Positions 41,239-50,479 of a DNA stretch of 64,000 bases are shown piece by piece; the first letter of the stretch is position 1, and each line of letters opens with the position of its first letter. The position numbers and the translations under genes were made by a program. This DNA is from Lacibacter luteus (lineage in GTDB: Bacteria > Bacteroidota > Bacteroidia > Chitinophagales > Chitinophagaceae), in the NCBI RefSeq assembly GCF_004118265.1, contig NZ_SDHW01000001.1, positions 682,001 to 746,000 of the forward strand, read 5' to 3'. The notes under the pieces were generated by a model, which was not told the origin of the DNA, searched no databases, and saw only the letters and a list, made by a program, of their open reading frames with translations.

Positions 41239-41943
41239 TTATCCGGCAAAAATATACCCACAACCATGTTCCTGTGCCCTGCCTAATGCCCATACACCGG
41301 AAGGCACCGGTTGAATACCCGGCAACATTCCTGCCAGCCATTCTTTACGAACAGCTTCAACTTCCATTTTTGCAGCACCGGCAACTACTGCTGAGTAAAC
41401 GCCAAATGCTGCCTGGCAATAACAGAACATCACACCTTCTTTTTGCAGGTCATTAATACCAAGTGGTATTGCACCAATACCCGGAATGACAAAATCATCG
41501 GGTTTGGGTTGCCAGAAAGGATTACGTGTTGCTGGCTTACTTGTTTTAGGATCGTTGGCTTTAAATACTTCACCAAGATTATATTTTGCCCATAATTTAT
41601 CTTCCATTGCATAACCAATTGCCGAATGACGCAGCACCACCACCACGCTGCAGTCTTTTGCACCGGTACCGGTAGCTTCATTGGTCAACAGGAAAACTTT
41701 AGGCCATGCAAAAGGAAAAATTTCATGCGGTTGTGTTGCATCAAACACAATACGATGTTTGCCTTTAATTTGTTTGAACCATTCGTCGGGGTTTGATTCA
41801 TCTGTTGCCATACTGTTTTCCAGGAAAGCCCCGGCATTGGCAGCTCCTGGAAAAGACGCAAGGCCAAGAGCCGCAGCTCCGGCAGCAAATGCACCTAAAA
41901 ATTCTCTGCGTGCAGTTACCTGTTTCTGTTCATTTTTTTTCAT
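41239..41943 (-). CDS. Tat-exported DsrE-like protein
   Basis: 234 residues. The N-terminal twin-arginine signal TARREFLGAFAAGAAALGLA indicates folded export to the periplasm. The mature part (HRIVFDATQPHEIFPFAWPK, VVVVLRHSAIGYAM, GVMFCYCQAAFGVYS) has the look of the DsrE/DsrF-like sulfur-relay fold, with the pair Cys-Tyr-Cys at the position where such proteins often keep a reactive cysteine; that match is moderate. Start ATG 41943 is chosen so that the Tat motif is near the N-terminus. It stands alone with a strong terminator. Role unknown. Confidence 0.78.
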   Translation of the reverse strand: MKKNEQKQVTARREFLGAFAAGAAALGLASFPGAANAGAFLENSMATDESNPDEWFKQIKGKHRIVFDATQPHEIFPFAWPKVFLLTNEATGTGAKDCSVVVVLRHSAIGYAMEDKLWAKYNLGEVFKANDPKTSKPATRNPFWQPKPDDFVIPGIGAIPLGINDLQKEGVMFCYCQAAFGVYSAVVAGAAKMEVEAVRKEWLAGMLPGIQPVPSGVWALGRAQEHGCGYIFAG

Positions 41944-42166
41944 GACTTTTTTTATTTTGATGTTAAGAACAAGACAAGGCATACGAACCGGCACAGATTA
42001 AAACGGGAGCGGAATTTAAAAGGTTGGTGCGGAAGAGTAAGTATAACAAGTTAAACAATCCGTTACTGAAATGCAAGCAGTAAATCGTTGCTGTGGCATA
42101 TTGTTGCAAATATGATAATTGCGTGATCGTCATCATCTAAGTTCGCAGTTTAGTTTTACTTTTAGC

Positions 42167-43075
42167 ATGATAAGCGTTTTCGAAAGCATGGGCATTTATT
42201 CAAGACTACTTTTCTGTTGTTTATACTGGCTTGTTGTGTTTGCAGCAGCTGCACAAACACACAGTAACACATATGCAGACAAAAAACAACAGGCGTTATC
42301 GCTGGTAAAACAAATCACTCTTACAAAAAGCAATAGCTGGCCAAACGTTAACCCCGATCTTTTTCTTGCCAACCTTAAACGTAACATTGAACGGCCGGTG
42401 TTTTTATATGCAGGACGTAACACCAACTTCTGCAGTTATGCCGCTGTAGGCTATATCTTACTCGAACAGGATCCGTCAGGTTACGTACAATTCATGCTCG
42501 ACCTGTATACGAATGGAGAAGCGTTGTACGCAAACACAACGTATAAACCAGCTGAAGCTGTAAGAAAAACAGCAGGCACCATTTTGTACGAAGGTGAGCT
42601 GGACCGCAATGATGCCGACCAGGTTTTCTTTTTTACACTTGCCGATCATTACAAAGGTTATCTCAACATTTTGCACCTCAAGTATAAACGGGATGGAGAA
42701 CTTGGACTTTGGGCCGCAACCAATCTTGCAAAATTCAACCGTATGCTTCGTGCTATGATGCAAACTGAAATACGTTGCATTGGTTACGACCTTGTTCGGG
42801 TAAAACAAAAACACCTGGTTGATTCGCTGCAGAAAAAACTTGCGCAGGGCGATGTATTTCTTTATCTCAACAATGGCATTCTCCGTAAAAAAAATCATAA
42901 CAAAGTAAAGAAGCACATCCCTACACACTATGTTGTTTTAAAAAGTATTGTTGAAGAAAACGGACATATCACAATGACTTACTGGGATGCAGGCTTTACA
43001 ACACAACGGCAAATTGACACAAAAGCTCTTTACAGCATGCTTTTCGGCATCAGCTGGAGTGTACGACACAGGTAA
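42167..43075 (+). CDS. exported papain-like (Cys-His-Asp) protein
   Basis: 302 residues. The N-terminus has a hydrophobic signal (GIYSRLLFCCLYWLVVFAAA). A candidate cysteine-peptidase triad is visible: Cys89 in NTNFCSYAAVGY at the start of a helix, His254 in PTHYVVLKSI and Asp274 in MTYWDAGF, the order and strand context of papain-like folds. No specific family was recognised. An ATG at 42188 gives a shorter n-region and is an alternative start. The stop codon is one base from the start of a lipoprotein gene, so the two are cotranscribed and probably act together. A toxin/inhibitor or peptidase/chaperone relation is only a guess. Confidence 0.7.
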   Translation: MISVFESMGIYSRLLFCCLYWLVVFAAAAQTHSNTYADKKQQALSLVKQITLTKSNSWPNVNPDLFLANLKRNIERPVFLYAGRNTNFCSYAAVGYILLEQDPSGYVQFMLDLYTNGEALYANTTYKPAEAVRKTAGTILYEGELDRNDADQVFFFTLADHYKGYLNILHLKYKRDGELGLWAATNLAKFNRMLRAMMQTEIRCIGYDLVRVKQKHLVDSLQKKLAQGDVFLYLNNGILRKKNHNKVKKHIPTHYVVLKSIVEENGHITMTYWDAGFTTQRQIDTKALYSMLFGISWSVRHR

Positions 43076-43076
43076 G

Positions 43077-43679
43077 ATGAAAAACAGATTGTTCATATTG
43101 ATTTTTCTATCAGCTGCTTTCATCAGTGGATGCAGAACCGGCAAACAGTTTCCGGGCAATTATTATTTTCAGCATGAGCAAGCCATTATTGCAATTGAAA
43201 AGCAATATGCACAGCTTACAACAAACCGATTAATATCGCTCGGTTTTACCGATGGAGAGTTCAGGCATGTACTGGCCGAAATGAAAACAGACAGCATCCG
43301 CTATGTGTACGAATTCAATCTCGCCGATCCATCATTTGCAGATACACTTGTAAAATACGGTTACGATGCAGTTACCTGTATTAATCTGCTGAAAGACATG
43401 AAGACCATCAAATGCACATGGATCAATAAACTCGATTATTATACAGATAAAGAAGCAAAGCTGCTTACGTTTATGAGTATTCGGAATGGTGCACGTACTT
43501 CTCCTTTTTCGCCCGAAAAATATTTTATTCTCACCTTTTACCAGCAACCGCAGTACTACGATGAAAACGGTGTATTGCTCGACAGAAGAAACCTGCGGCG
43601 TGCACGCAAAATCAACAACGAAATTTTCTACCGTATAAACGAGAAAGTTTGTTACACTGTTTCAGCTAAGTTCAGATAA
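43077..43679 (+). CDS. lipoprotein of unknown function, partner of the papain-like protein
   Basis: 200 residues starting MKNRLFILIFLSAAFISGCR, with a good lipobox (ISGC, Cys19), so it is lipid anchored. The mature part mixes helices (HEQAIIAIEKQYAQLT) and strands (YFILTFYQQPQYYDENGVLL). No family recognised. It begins one base after the stop of the papain-like gene, which implies translational coupling. Confidence 0.72.
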   Translation: MKNRLFILIFLSAAFISGCRTGKQFPGNYYFQHEQAIIAIEKQYAQLTTNRLISLGFTDGEFRHVLAEMKTDSIRYVYEFNLADPSFADTLVKYGYDAVTCINLLKDMKTIKCTWINKLDYYTDKEAKLLTFMSIRNGARTSPFSPEKYFILTFYQQPQYYDENGVLLDRRNLRRARKINNEIFYRINEKVCYTVSAKFR

Positions 43680-43843
43680 CTGCACATATCTGGCTTTATG
43701 ATCCTGTTTAATGATCATACTCTTAATTCCTACCTCATACTTCCTGCTATCTCTCCCAACCCATCCCCCTATTCCGCCATTCATCAAAAGCAGAGCTACA
43801 GGCTTTTGTTTTCAGTATATTCGGCAACCAAAACAATTTCAGT

Positions 43844-45481
43844 ATGATGAAAAGAATAGGTGCTTACCTGTTGTGCATGCTCTGTTATAACAGCATCACC
43901 GCACAAACAGGCTACAGCAATTTCGCCCAGCAAAGCAACCGCATTAACGCATTGGCAAAAGCCAATCCGCAATGGGTAAAAGTAAAATCAATTACTAAAA
44001 CAACAGGTGGCAAAGACATTTGGCAGATCACCATTGGCTCCGGCAACACCGAAAGCAAACCTGCTATTGCAGTTGTTGGAGGTGTGGAGGGTAATATGCC
44101 ACTCAGTTCTGAACTGGCCATTGGTTTTGCAGAAAATTTATTGCAGGGCATCAACAGCGACAGCATTAAAAACCTGTTGAACAAAACAACGTTTTATATT
44201 TTTCCAAATATGAGTCCTGATGCAATGGAACAATACTTTGCATCGCTGCGTTATGAACGCCAGGGCAATGCTACTTCAACCGATGATGATCGTGATGGCA
44301 AAAGCAATGAAGATGGTTACGATGATTTGGATGGCAACAACAAGATCACCTGGATGCGTGTTGAATCGCCTATTGGTACCTACCGTGTACATCCCAACGA
44401 TCCGAGAGTATTGATAAAAGCCGATGCAAGTAAAGGCGAAAAAGGAACTTATCTTGTTTTTACCGAAGGCAAAGACAATGACAAAGACGGCAACTTCAAT
44501 GAAGATGCAGAAGGTGGCGTTTGGTTCAATAAGAACTTAACATTTAAGCATCCATCTTTTTCACAAGGCTCAGGCGAATATCCTGCAAGTGAAAATGAAA
44601 CAAGAGCGCTGTTGGATGAATTGTTCGATCGTTTTAATGTGTATGCTGTCATCAGTTTCAGCAGTAACAATAATTTAAGTACACCTCTTTCATTTAATCC
44701 GCAAGCTGCCACCGCTCCTGTTCTTGCAGGATGGTTAATGCCCGATACAAAAGTAAACAGCATGGTGAGCGACCTATACAACAAAACTGTTGGTTTAAAA
44801 GATGCGCCTGCATCATCTGCAAACGGCGGCGATCTTTTATCATGGGGTTATTATCACTATGGCCGTTTCAGTTTCAGCACACCGGGATGGTGGGTGCCGA
44901 AAACAAAACCCGATACTGCAAAAAATGAAAAAGCATTTACCGTAGAAGATGCAACAGCAAACTATTTGCGTTGGGCTTCGCAACAAAATATCGGCAATGT
45001 TTTTACCGAATGGAAAACAATTCAGCATCCTGATTTTCCGAATCAAAAAGTGGAAGTGGGTGGTGTTGATCCGTTTGTAATGCAAACACCTCCTTTTTCA
45101 CTCGTACCTGATCTTGTAAAAAAACACAGTGCATTTATTGTAAAACTTGCAGCTGCACAACCCGAGATCGACATCATTAATGTGCAAACGGAAAAACTGG
45201 CAAATGGCTTAACAAGAATTACGCTTGACGTCATTAACAAAGCTGCCTTGCCTTCGCATTCTAAATTAGGTGAACGTAGTTATTGGGTAAAACGCATCAA
45301 TGTAAAAGTGAACAACAGCAGTTCGCAATCCATCATCAGTGGTAAAAAGATTCAACTGTTGAATGCATTGGAAGGTTACAGTTCCAAACAACTTACATGG
45401 TTAATTAAAGGAACCGGCAAAGTAACCATTGAAGCAGGAAGTCCAACAACAGGAACAAAAACAATTGAGGTTACACTTTAA
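43844..45481 (+). CDS. M14-family protein without the zinc site (probable pseudoenzyme)
   Basis: 545 residues with a Sec signal peptide (ends near ITAQ). The fold follows the downstream M14 carboxypeptidase segment by segment, but where the active gene has GNIHSNEVQG this one has GGVEGNMPLS (His to Glu and Glu to Met), the third zinc His region SYHNAGG is SFSSNNN, and the catalytic-Glu segment YSNELW is FSTPGWW. So all key residues are missing. It keeps the Asp-rich calcium-type loops (DDDRDGKSNEDGYDDLD and DNDKDGNFNEDAE). It overlaps the start region of the active paralogue, indicating one operon and perhaps a joint complex. Confidence 0.83.
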   Translation: MMKRIGAYLLCMLCYNSITAQTGYSNFAQQSNRINALAKANPQWVKVKSITKTTGGKDIWQITIGSGNTESKPAIAVVGGVEGNMPLSSELAIGFAENLLQGINSDSIKNLLNKTTFYIFPNMSPDAMEQYFASLRYERQGNATSTDDDRDGKSNEDGYDDLDGNNKITWMRVESPIGTYRVHPNDPRVLIKADASKGEKGTYLVFTEGKDNDKDGNFNEDAEGGVWFNKNLTFKHPSFSQGSGEYPASENETRALLDELFDRFNVYAVISFSSNNNLSTPLSFNPQAATAPVLAGWLMPDTKVNSMVSDLYNKTVGLKDAPASSANGGDLLSWGYYHYGRFSFSTPGWWVPKTKPDTAKNEKAFTVEDATANYLRWASQQNIGNVFTEWKTIQHPDFPNQKVEVGGVDPFVMQTPPFSLVPDLVKKHSAFIVKLAAAQPEIDIINVQTEKLANGLTRITLDVINKAALPSHSKLGERSYWVKRINVKVNNSSSQSIISGKKIQLLNALEGYSSKQLTWLIKGTGKVTIEAGSPTTGTKTIEVTL

Positions 45482-45504
45482 TGTTCACTCCAAATTTTTC
45501 TACA

Positions 45505-47241
45505 ATGAAACTTCACATAAAACAATTCATCGCATCAGCAGCATTCAGTGTAAGTGCATTGCTTGCAACTGCACAAAATGCCGATCAGATATTTAAAGCA
45601 GCAGGCTCACCAGCCAATCCAAAAGTAACAGTCAGCTGGAACCGTTATTACGATCATGCAGGCATTACTGAAATTTGCAAGAAGATTGCTGCCGCACATC
45701 CCGAGTTAGCAAAACTGCAATCCATCGGCAAATCGTATAAAGGCCGTGATATCTGGTGCCTTACCATTACCGATTTCAAAAAAGGAAATCCTGATCAGAA
45801 ACCCGGTATGTACATCGATGGTAATATACACTCGAACGAAGTGCAGGGCGCAGAGTTTTCATTGTACACTGCATGGTATTTAACGGAGACGTTTAAAGAC
45901 ACACGTTTCATTAAAGAGTTGTTGGCCGATAAAGTTTTTTATATCGTCCCAACAATTAATCCCGATGGCCGTGACAGTTATTTTCATGAGCCTAATACAG
46001 GAAGCACACCACGTTCAGGTGTTATTCCTGTAGATAATGATCGTGATGGTTTAACAGATGAAGACGGTTATGATGACCTTGATAAAGACAATGAAATTTT
46101 ATTGATGCGTCGTAAGAGTGCAACGGGTCGTTACCGTGTTGATCCGTCCGATCCACGCAGAATGATACAGGTTGGCCCGGATGAAAAAGGGGATTATGAA
46201 TTGCTTGGACTTGAAGGAAAAGATGATGATGGTGATGGTGTGGTAAATGAAGATGGTTATACATTTCAATACGATCCTAACCGTGACTGGGGTTGGGGAT
46301 GGCAACCAAACTATATACAGAATGGTGCGTATAAATATCCATTCTCGTTGCCTGAATCGAGAGCAGTGATGGATTTCGTGATGAAGCATCCGAATATTGC
46401 AGGTGCACAATCGTATCACAATGCAGGTGGTATGATCTTACGAGGCCCCGGCGATCCTACCGACCAGGTTACTTATAATCCGCAGGACATACAGGTGTAC
46501 GATATCATTGCACGCAAGGGCGAAGAATTGATTCCGGGCTACCGTTATCTCATTGTACACAAAGATCTCTATGCTGCGTATGGTGGCGAACTAGATTGGT
46601 TCTATGGCGGTCGTGGTATCTATACTTATTCGAATGAATTATGGACTCCGTATTTAATGTTCAATAAAGATGCAACACGCAACCCGCAGGACAACAGCAA
46701 TTTTCAATTTGACAGTTATCTCCTATTTAAAGATGCATTTGTTGATTGGCATGAATACGATCATCCGCAATATGGTAAAATTGAAATTGGTGGTTTCAAG
46801 AAAAATTTTGGCCGTGCACATCCCGGATTTTTGTTAGAAAGTGATGCGCATCGCAATATGGCTTTCACGATCTATCATGCATATCATACGCCGTTACTCA
46901 ATGTTGATACAGTTACAGAAAAAGACTTAGGCAATGGATTGAAAGAAGTAACTGCAGTTATTTCAAACAGTCGCATTATGCCAACACACAGCAGTCATGA
47001 TCTGAAGTTTAAAATTGAACGACCTGATTATATTTCCATCAGTGGTGTAAAAGCTGTTGCAGGAATGGTTGTTGAAAATGCCGATCTTAACATCACAACC
47101 GAACAAGCGACAAATCCTGAACGTATTGAAGTGGCTAATATTCCCGGCTTATCAACTGTTACGGTTCGTTGGGTTGTGCAAGGCAGCGGAAAATATACCA
47201 TTAGCGTTGATAGTAAGAAAGGTGGAGTAGCGAAGAAATAA
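45505..47241 (+). CDS. secreted M14-family zinc carboxypeptidase
   Basis: 578 residues. Signal peptide MKLHIKQFIASAAFSVSALL, cleaved near ATAQ. Zinc ligands His and Glu in GNIHSNEVQG, third ligand His in SYHNAGG, candidate catalytic Glu in YSNELW. Asp-rich calcium-type loops (DNDRDGLTDEDGYDDLD, DDDGDGVVNEDG) are inserted, as in its upstream paralogue. It is expected to cleave C-terminal residues from peptides or cell-wall peptides in the periplasm. An ATG at 45481 shares a base with the upstream stop codon (TAATG) and is in frame; 45505 is preferred for the signal peptide, but initiation at 45481 is possible. Confidence 0.9.
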   Translation: MKLHIKQFIASAAFSVSALLATAQNADQIFKAAGSPANPKVTVSWNRYYDHAGITEICKKIAAAHPELAKLQSIGKSYKGRDIWCLTITDFKKGNPDQKPGMYIDGNIHSNEVQGAEFSLYTAWYLTETFKDTRFIKELLADKVFYIVPTINPDGRDSYFHEPNTGSTPRSGVIPVDNDRDGLTDEDGYDDLDKDNEILLMRRKSATGRYRVDPSDPRRMIQVGPDEKGDYELLGLEGKDDDGDGVVNEDGYTFQYDPNRDWGWGWQPNYIQNGAYKYPFSLPESRAVMDFVMKHPNIAGAQSYHNAGGMILRGPGDPTDQVTYNPQDIQVYDIIARKGEELIPGYRYLIVHKDLYAAYGGELDWFYGGRGIYTYSNELWTPYLMFNKDATRNPQDNSNFQFDSYLLFKDAFVDWHEYDHPQYGKIEIGGFKKNFGRAHPGFLLESDAHRNMAFTIYHAYHTPLLNVDTVTEKDLGNGLKEVTAVISNSRIMPTHSSHDLKFKIERPDYISISGVKAVAGMVVENADLNITTEQATNPERIEVANIPGLSTVTVRWVVQGSGKYTISVDSKKGGVAKK

Positions 47242-47243
47242 AG

Positions 47244-47357
47244 TACGAAGTAAGATGTACGAGGTACGAAGAATGAATCTCTCCGTTTCCTTGGTGCATT
47301 CTCAGTGTTCGTTGTGTAACTTATTATTCGCTCAAAGAACACAAAGTCTTTTCACGG
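47244..47357. repeat. TACGAAGTA words followed by an ACAAAG-type repeat (copy C)
   Basis: GTACGAAGTAAGATGTACGA with GGTACGAAG (47244-47271) belongs to the same word family as 38483-38533. It is followed by CTCCGTTTCCTTGGTG (47280-47295) and GAACACAAAGTC...CACGGAGCACAAAAAG (47337-47367), a degenerate copy of the ACCACRRAGnCACARAG palindrome of the trp region. Confidence 0.5.
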
Positions 47358-47368
47358 AGCACAAAAAG

Positions 47369-47401
47369 AAAATCCTCACACTAACGTTGTGAGGATTTTT
47401 T
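47369..47401 (+). terminator. terminator of the M14 operon
   Basis: Stem AAAATCCTCACA / TGTGAGGATTTT with a seven-base loop and further T residues. Confidence 0.88.
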
Positions 47402-47453
47402 ATTGATGTCTGTTTACCGAAAGCTTTGTAATTTTCGGCATCAAGCATTCAAC

Positions 47454-48092
47454 ATGAAATCATTGCTACTTTTTATATGCACTTCACTCCTGTTTATACA
47501 AACACATGCACAGGTATTGAAAACAGATGCCAACCTTTTAAAGCTAAAAGCACCCGAAACTTTTAAAGCAGAGTTTGTAACAACCAAAGGCAATTTTACC
47601 GTTGAAGTATATCGCAACTGGTCGCCGCTTGGTGCCGATCGGTTTTATCAACTCATCCGCAGCGGTTACTATAACAATACTGTTATCTTTCGTGTAGTAA
47701 AAGATTTTTTGGTACAGTTTGGTGTAAGCGAAGACAAACAGAAGAACATTTTCTGGCAGGGGAAAAATTTAAAAGACGAACCGGTGGTTGGCTCCAATAC
47801 CGACAGCACCATTTGTTTTTCACGTGGCGCCCCCAATACACGCAAAACATCCATCTTTATTAATCTACGTAACAACCTCACTTATGATACATTGAATGCA
47901 GGCGGCGTAAAGGGCTTTGTTCCTTTTGCAAAAGTCATCACCGGCATGGATGTGGTGCGTCAATTCTTTTCAGGTTATGGAAACGATGCCATGAAACCGG
48001 CCGATACCATTTACTTCAAAGGCAATAAATGGTTCATCAATAAATTTCCGCAGATCGATATTATTAAAGAAGCAAAAGTGATCAAAGAATAA
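47454..48092 (+). CDS. exported cyclophilin-type peptidyl-prolyl isomerase
   Basis: 212 residues with signal peptide MKSLLLFICTSLLFIQTHAQ. The cyclophilin domain has TTKGNFTVEVYRNWSPLGADRF, the active-site FRVVKDFLVQFGVS (with the conserved Arg), KTSIFINL and GFVPFAKVITGMDVV. It should assist folding of exported proteins in the periplasm. The frame is open 17 codons upstream but within the terminator region, so ATG 47454 is used. It is followed 17 bp later by the LprI-like gene. Confidence 0.92.
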   Translation: MKSLLLFICTSLLFIQTHAQVLKTDANLLKLKAPETFKAEFVTTKGNFTVEVYRNWSPLGADRFYQLIRSGYYNNTVIFRVVKDFLVQFGVSEDKQKNIFWQGKNLKDEPVVGSNTDSTICFSRGAPNTRKTSIFINLRNNLTYDTLNAGGVKGFVPFAKVITGMDVVRQFFSGYGNDAMKPADTIYFKGNKWFINKFPQIDIIKEAKVIKE

Positions 48093-48109
48093 CCCTAACC
48101 CTTGTTTAA

Positions 48110-48547
48110 ATGTTTCGCTACACAATTCTCTTTTGCATACTGCTTACTCTTTCTGCTTACGGCAACTGCTTTGCACAGAATGAAAAAACGATCGACAGTT
48201 TAGAAACAAAATACCAAGCCTGTCTCGATGAAGGGAAAAACATGCTTGACTGTTCTAAATCGTTTTACAAAGTGATGGATAGCATGCTCAATATTGTTTA
48301 TTTCAAAATAGCTGCAAAACTCGATTCAAACCATAAGATTCAGCTAAGAAACGAACAACGAAGTTGGCTAACATCCCGAAATGTATATTTTAAAATGACT
48401 TTAAATAAGTTTAAGCAAAAACATCCTGGCAAATCACCATTGGGTAATTCTTCGGGAGCTCAGGACGATGCGATGATAATGCATGATGAAAATGCTCAGT
48501 TTGTTAAAGAAAGAATACTTGCATTACTGAAAAGAACTTTCAATTAA
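48110..48547 (+). CDS. exported LprI-like (DUF1311) protein
   Basis: 145 residues. Signal peptide MFRYTILFCILLTLSAYGNC, then a DUF1311-type domain: ETKYQACLDEGKNMLDC, then SFYKVMDSMLNIVYFKIAAKL and LRNEQRSWLTSRNVYF, with the pair of cysteines typical of the family. The namesake LprI inhibits lysozyme; most members are untested. It lies 17 bp after the cyclophilin gene and probably shares its transcript. Confidence 0.8.
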   Translation: MFRYTILFCILLTLSAYGNCFAQNEKTIDSLETKYQACLDEGKNMLDCSKSFYKVMDSMLNIVYFKIAAKLDSNHKIQLRNEQRSWLTSRNVYFKMTLNKFKQKHPGKSPLGNSSGAQDDAMIMHDENAQFVKERILALLKRTFN

Positions 48548-48670
48548 TCGCTTTAGCCTGACAAAGGTTAAGTTTTCCACAAAAAACAACTTGTGCATGA
48601 GATTTGCTTTTGTTTCTATTCCCATATCCGCATCAGTAGAACAGCACACAACTAAAAAACTTACATACTG

Positions 48671-48973
48671 ATGAAACTACAGGTAACAAAAAACATTCAG
48701 TTCACCCGTTTAATTAAAGCAGACGGGCGCTTACGTGAATTCAACTTCCGCAAGCTTGGCGGCTTACAGGAAGGCATCTTTAGCGTAGATGTGGCCGATG
48801 AACGTGGCAACCGCCTACTCTTTAAAATGCAGAAAGACGATTACGGCTGGAAGATATCGGAAGAAATTACAGAACTCCCCGATTGGGTACTTGCCTCTTC
48901 GCAGATTCTGCATGAAAAAATTGAAGAAGTGCTGCACGCCGAATTAACACATCACGAAAGGGAAGAACAATAA
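48671..48973 (+). CDS. small conserved cytoplasmic protein of unknown function
   Basis: 100 residues beginning MKLQVTKNIQFTRLIKADGR, no signal peptide. A compact alpha/beta domain is suggested by REFNFRKL, FSVDVADERGNRLLFKM and the C-terminal amphipathic helix SSQILHEKIEEVLHAELTHH. No motif for a reaction is visible. It ends just before a strong terminator shared with the convergent susD-like gene. Confidence 0.72.
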   Translation: MKLQVTKNIQFTRLIKADGRLREFNFRKLGGLQEGIFSVDVADERGNRLLFKMQKDDYGWKISEEITELPDWVLASSQILHEKIEEVLHAELTHHEREEQ

Positions 48974-49006
48974 AAAAGCTGTTCAGTAAATAACTGAACA
49001 GCTTTT
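48972..49006. terminator. bidirectional terminator
   Basis: Perfect 14-bp stem AAAAGCTGTTCAGT / ACTGAACAGCTTTT with a five-base loop between convergent genes. Confidence 0.9.
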
Positions 49007-49023
49007 CCTGTTAACATCAATCA

Positions 49024-50460
49024 TTAATAACCCTGGTTCTGTACAAGGTTTGGATTTACTTTGATTTCATTAAATGGAATCGGGAATGTCCACGATCTTG
49101 ACGTTGGGGAAATATTGCAGTTGGATGCACGTGAACCACCGGCAACACCACACTCTGTGCGGATAATGGTCTTCGTTGTTCTGCGCAGATCGAACCAACG
49201 ATGACCTTCACCAAGCAACTCAACACGACGCTGCAACAAAATTGCATCGAGCAATGCTGTACCTGCTTCTGCACCTGTTGCTACTCCCCTGTTTGTACGC
49301 AACAGGTTAAGATCATCAAGAGCTGTGGCATCGCTTGTTCGTTGTTTTGCTTCAGCACGCATCAATACCAACTCGCCTGCACGAAAAACTTTAAAGCTGC
49401 GTATGCCGGGATACTTCCAGCAAAGTGTACGTTGTATACCACCAAGACCGGCTTGGTTAAAACGATTAACACCTGTGTTTATGTACGCACCGCCCTGCGA
49501 TTGCAATACCGCACTCATTGCTGCTGTTACACGATAGTTAGGACTTGCGCCGCTTACAGCAGCACCGGGACGTAAAGCATTATCCGACGGAATAGCCCAA
49601 TACACTTCGCTTGATGGAGCTGCTTCACCCGCAACAGAAAAAGCTGAAACATAATTTGCAGAAGTTCCTACTGGGCGTAAACCCAACGCCACATTTGCAT
49701 CGCTGATAACAGCTGTCCATTGCGAAGCATAATAATTAACCCGTGCACGCATGGCATACACAACTACACTGTCAATGTAATTACGTGTTGTATTATCGGC
49801 TGTGTTACCACCATCACGAAAAGCAACCAATGCATCTGCAAAATCTTTCAGCACTGCATCGTAATTTTCTTTAACAGTGTTACGTGCAGGTAAGTTTGCA
49901 AATGGTTTTTGCGGATCGAACACCGTTACGTAAGGCACACCAAGTGCAGTTGAATTACGTCCGAAGTCGGGGGCGAAATAACGCATCAGATCAAAATGTG
50001 CATGTGCACGAATTGCCAATGCCTGTGCTTTGATCTGTTTGGCTTCAGCAGCTGTTGAACCTGTTTCGTATTTGTCAATATACTTCAGCAGGTTGTTCAC
50101 CCTGGAAATAATTTCGTAGGGTTGAACAAAGATGCCGGCAGCCTGTCCGTTATCGGAAGCATAGATCATTTCACTCATAATATTCCAGTTGCCTAAGCTT
50201 TCCAACGCTTCTACAAAATCATCCCCCATGAGTTCGGGCAAACCACTCCAGCCACTTGGCGAACCCGAAGCACCGGGATTACCATAATAGTTATTGCTTT
50301 GAAAACCATCGTATGCACCACGTAACGCATTGCGTACATCATCAAATGTTTTCAATTCGGTGAGCGACGTATCGGGCACCGTATCCAAAGGTTTCTTACA
50401 TGCCATGAAACCTGTAAGCAACAGGGCCATCAGCAACAGAAACGGTTTATTCATCTTCAT
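49024..50460 (-). CDS. SusD/RagB-family nutrient-binding lipoprotein
   Basis: 478 residues. Lipoprotein signal (LLLTGFMAC, Cys21) followed by the Ser/Asp-rich start of the SusD fold (DTVPDTSLTELKTFDDVRNA, then LRGAYDGFQS), TPR-like helices (AEAKQIKAQALAIRAHAHFD) and the C-terminal ELLGEGHRWFDLRRT and FPIPFNEIKVNP blocks. SusD proteins form the lid over a SusC channel on the cell surface and bind the ligand. It lies 19 bp downstream of its susC-like partner. No glycoside hydrolase, sulfatase, peptidase or sigma/anti-sigma gene is adjacent, so the substrate is unknown. Confidence 0.94.
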   Translation of the reverse strand: MKMNKPFLLLMALLLTGFMACKKPLDTVPDTSLTELKTFDDVRNALRGAYDGFQSNNYYGNPGASGSPSGWSGLPELMGDDFVEALESLGNWNIMSEMIYASDNGQAAGIFVQPYEIISRVNNLLKYIDKYETGSTAAEAKQIKAQALAIRAHAHFDLMRYFAPDFGRNSTALGVPYVTVFDPQKPFANLPARNTVKENYDAVLKDFADALVAFRDGGNTADNTTRNYIDSVVVYAMRARVNYYASQWTAVISDANVALGLRPVGTSANYVSAFSVAGEAAPSSEVYWAIPSDNALRPGAAVSGASPNYRVTAAMSAVLQSQGGAYINTGVNRFNQAGLGGIQRTLCWKYPGIRSFKVFRAGELVLMRAEAKQRTSDATALDDLNLLRTNRGVATGAEAGTALLDAILLQRRVELLGEGHRWFDLRRTTKTIIRTECGVAGGSRASNCNISPTSRSWTFPIPFNEIKVNPNLVQNQGY

Positions 50461-50479
50461 ATACTAAGAATTTCGTTCG

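Noticed and set aside
46022-46264. His-rich ORF on the minus strand (HLPHHHHHHLF)
   Set aside because: It is the antisense of the Asp-rich calcium-type loops (GAT repeats) of the M14 gene, so the His run is an artefact.
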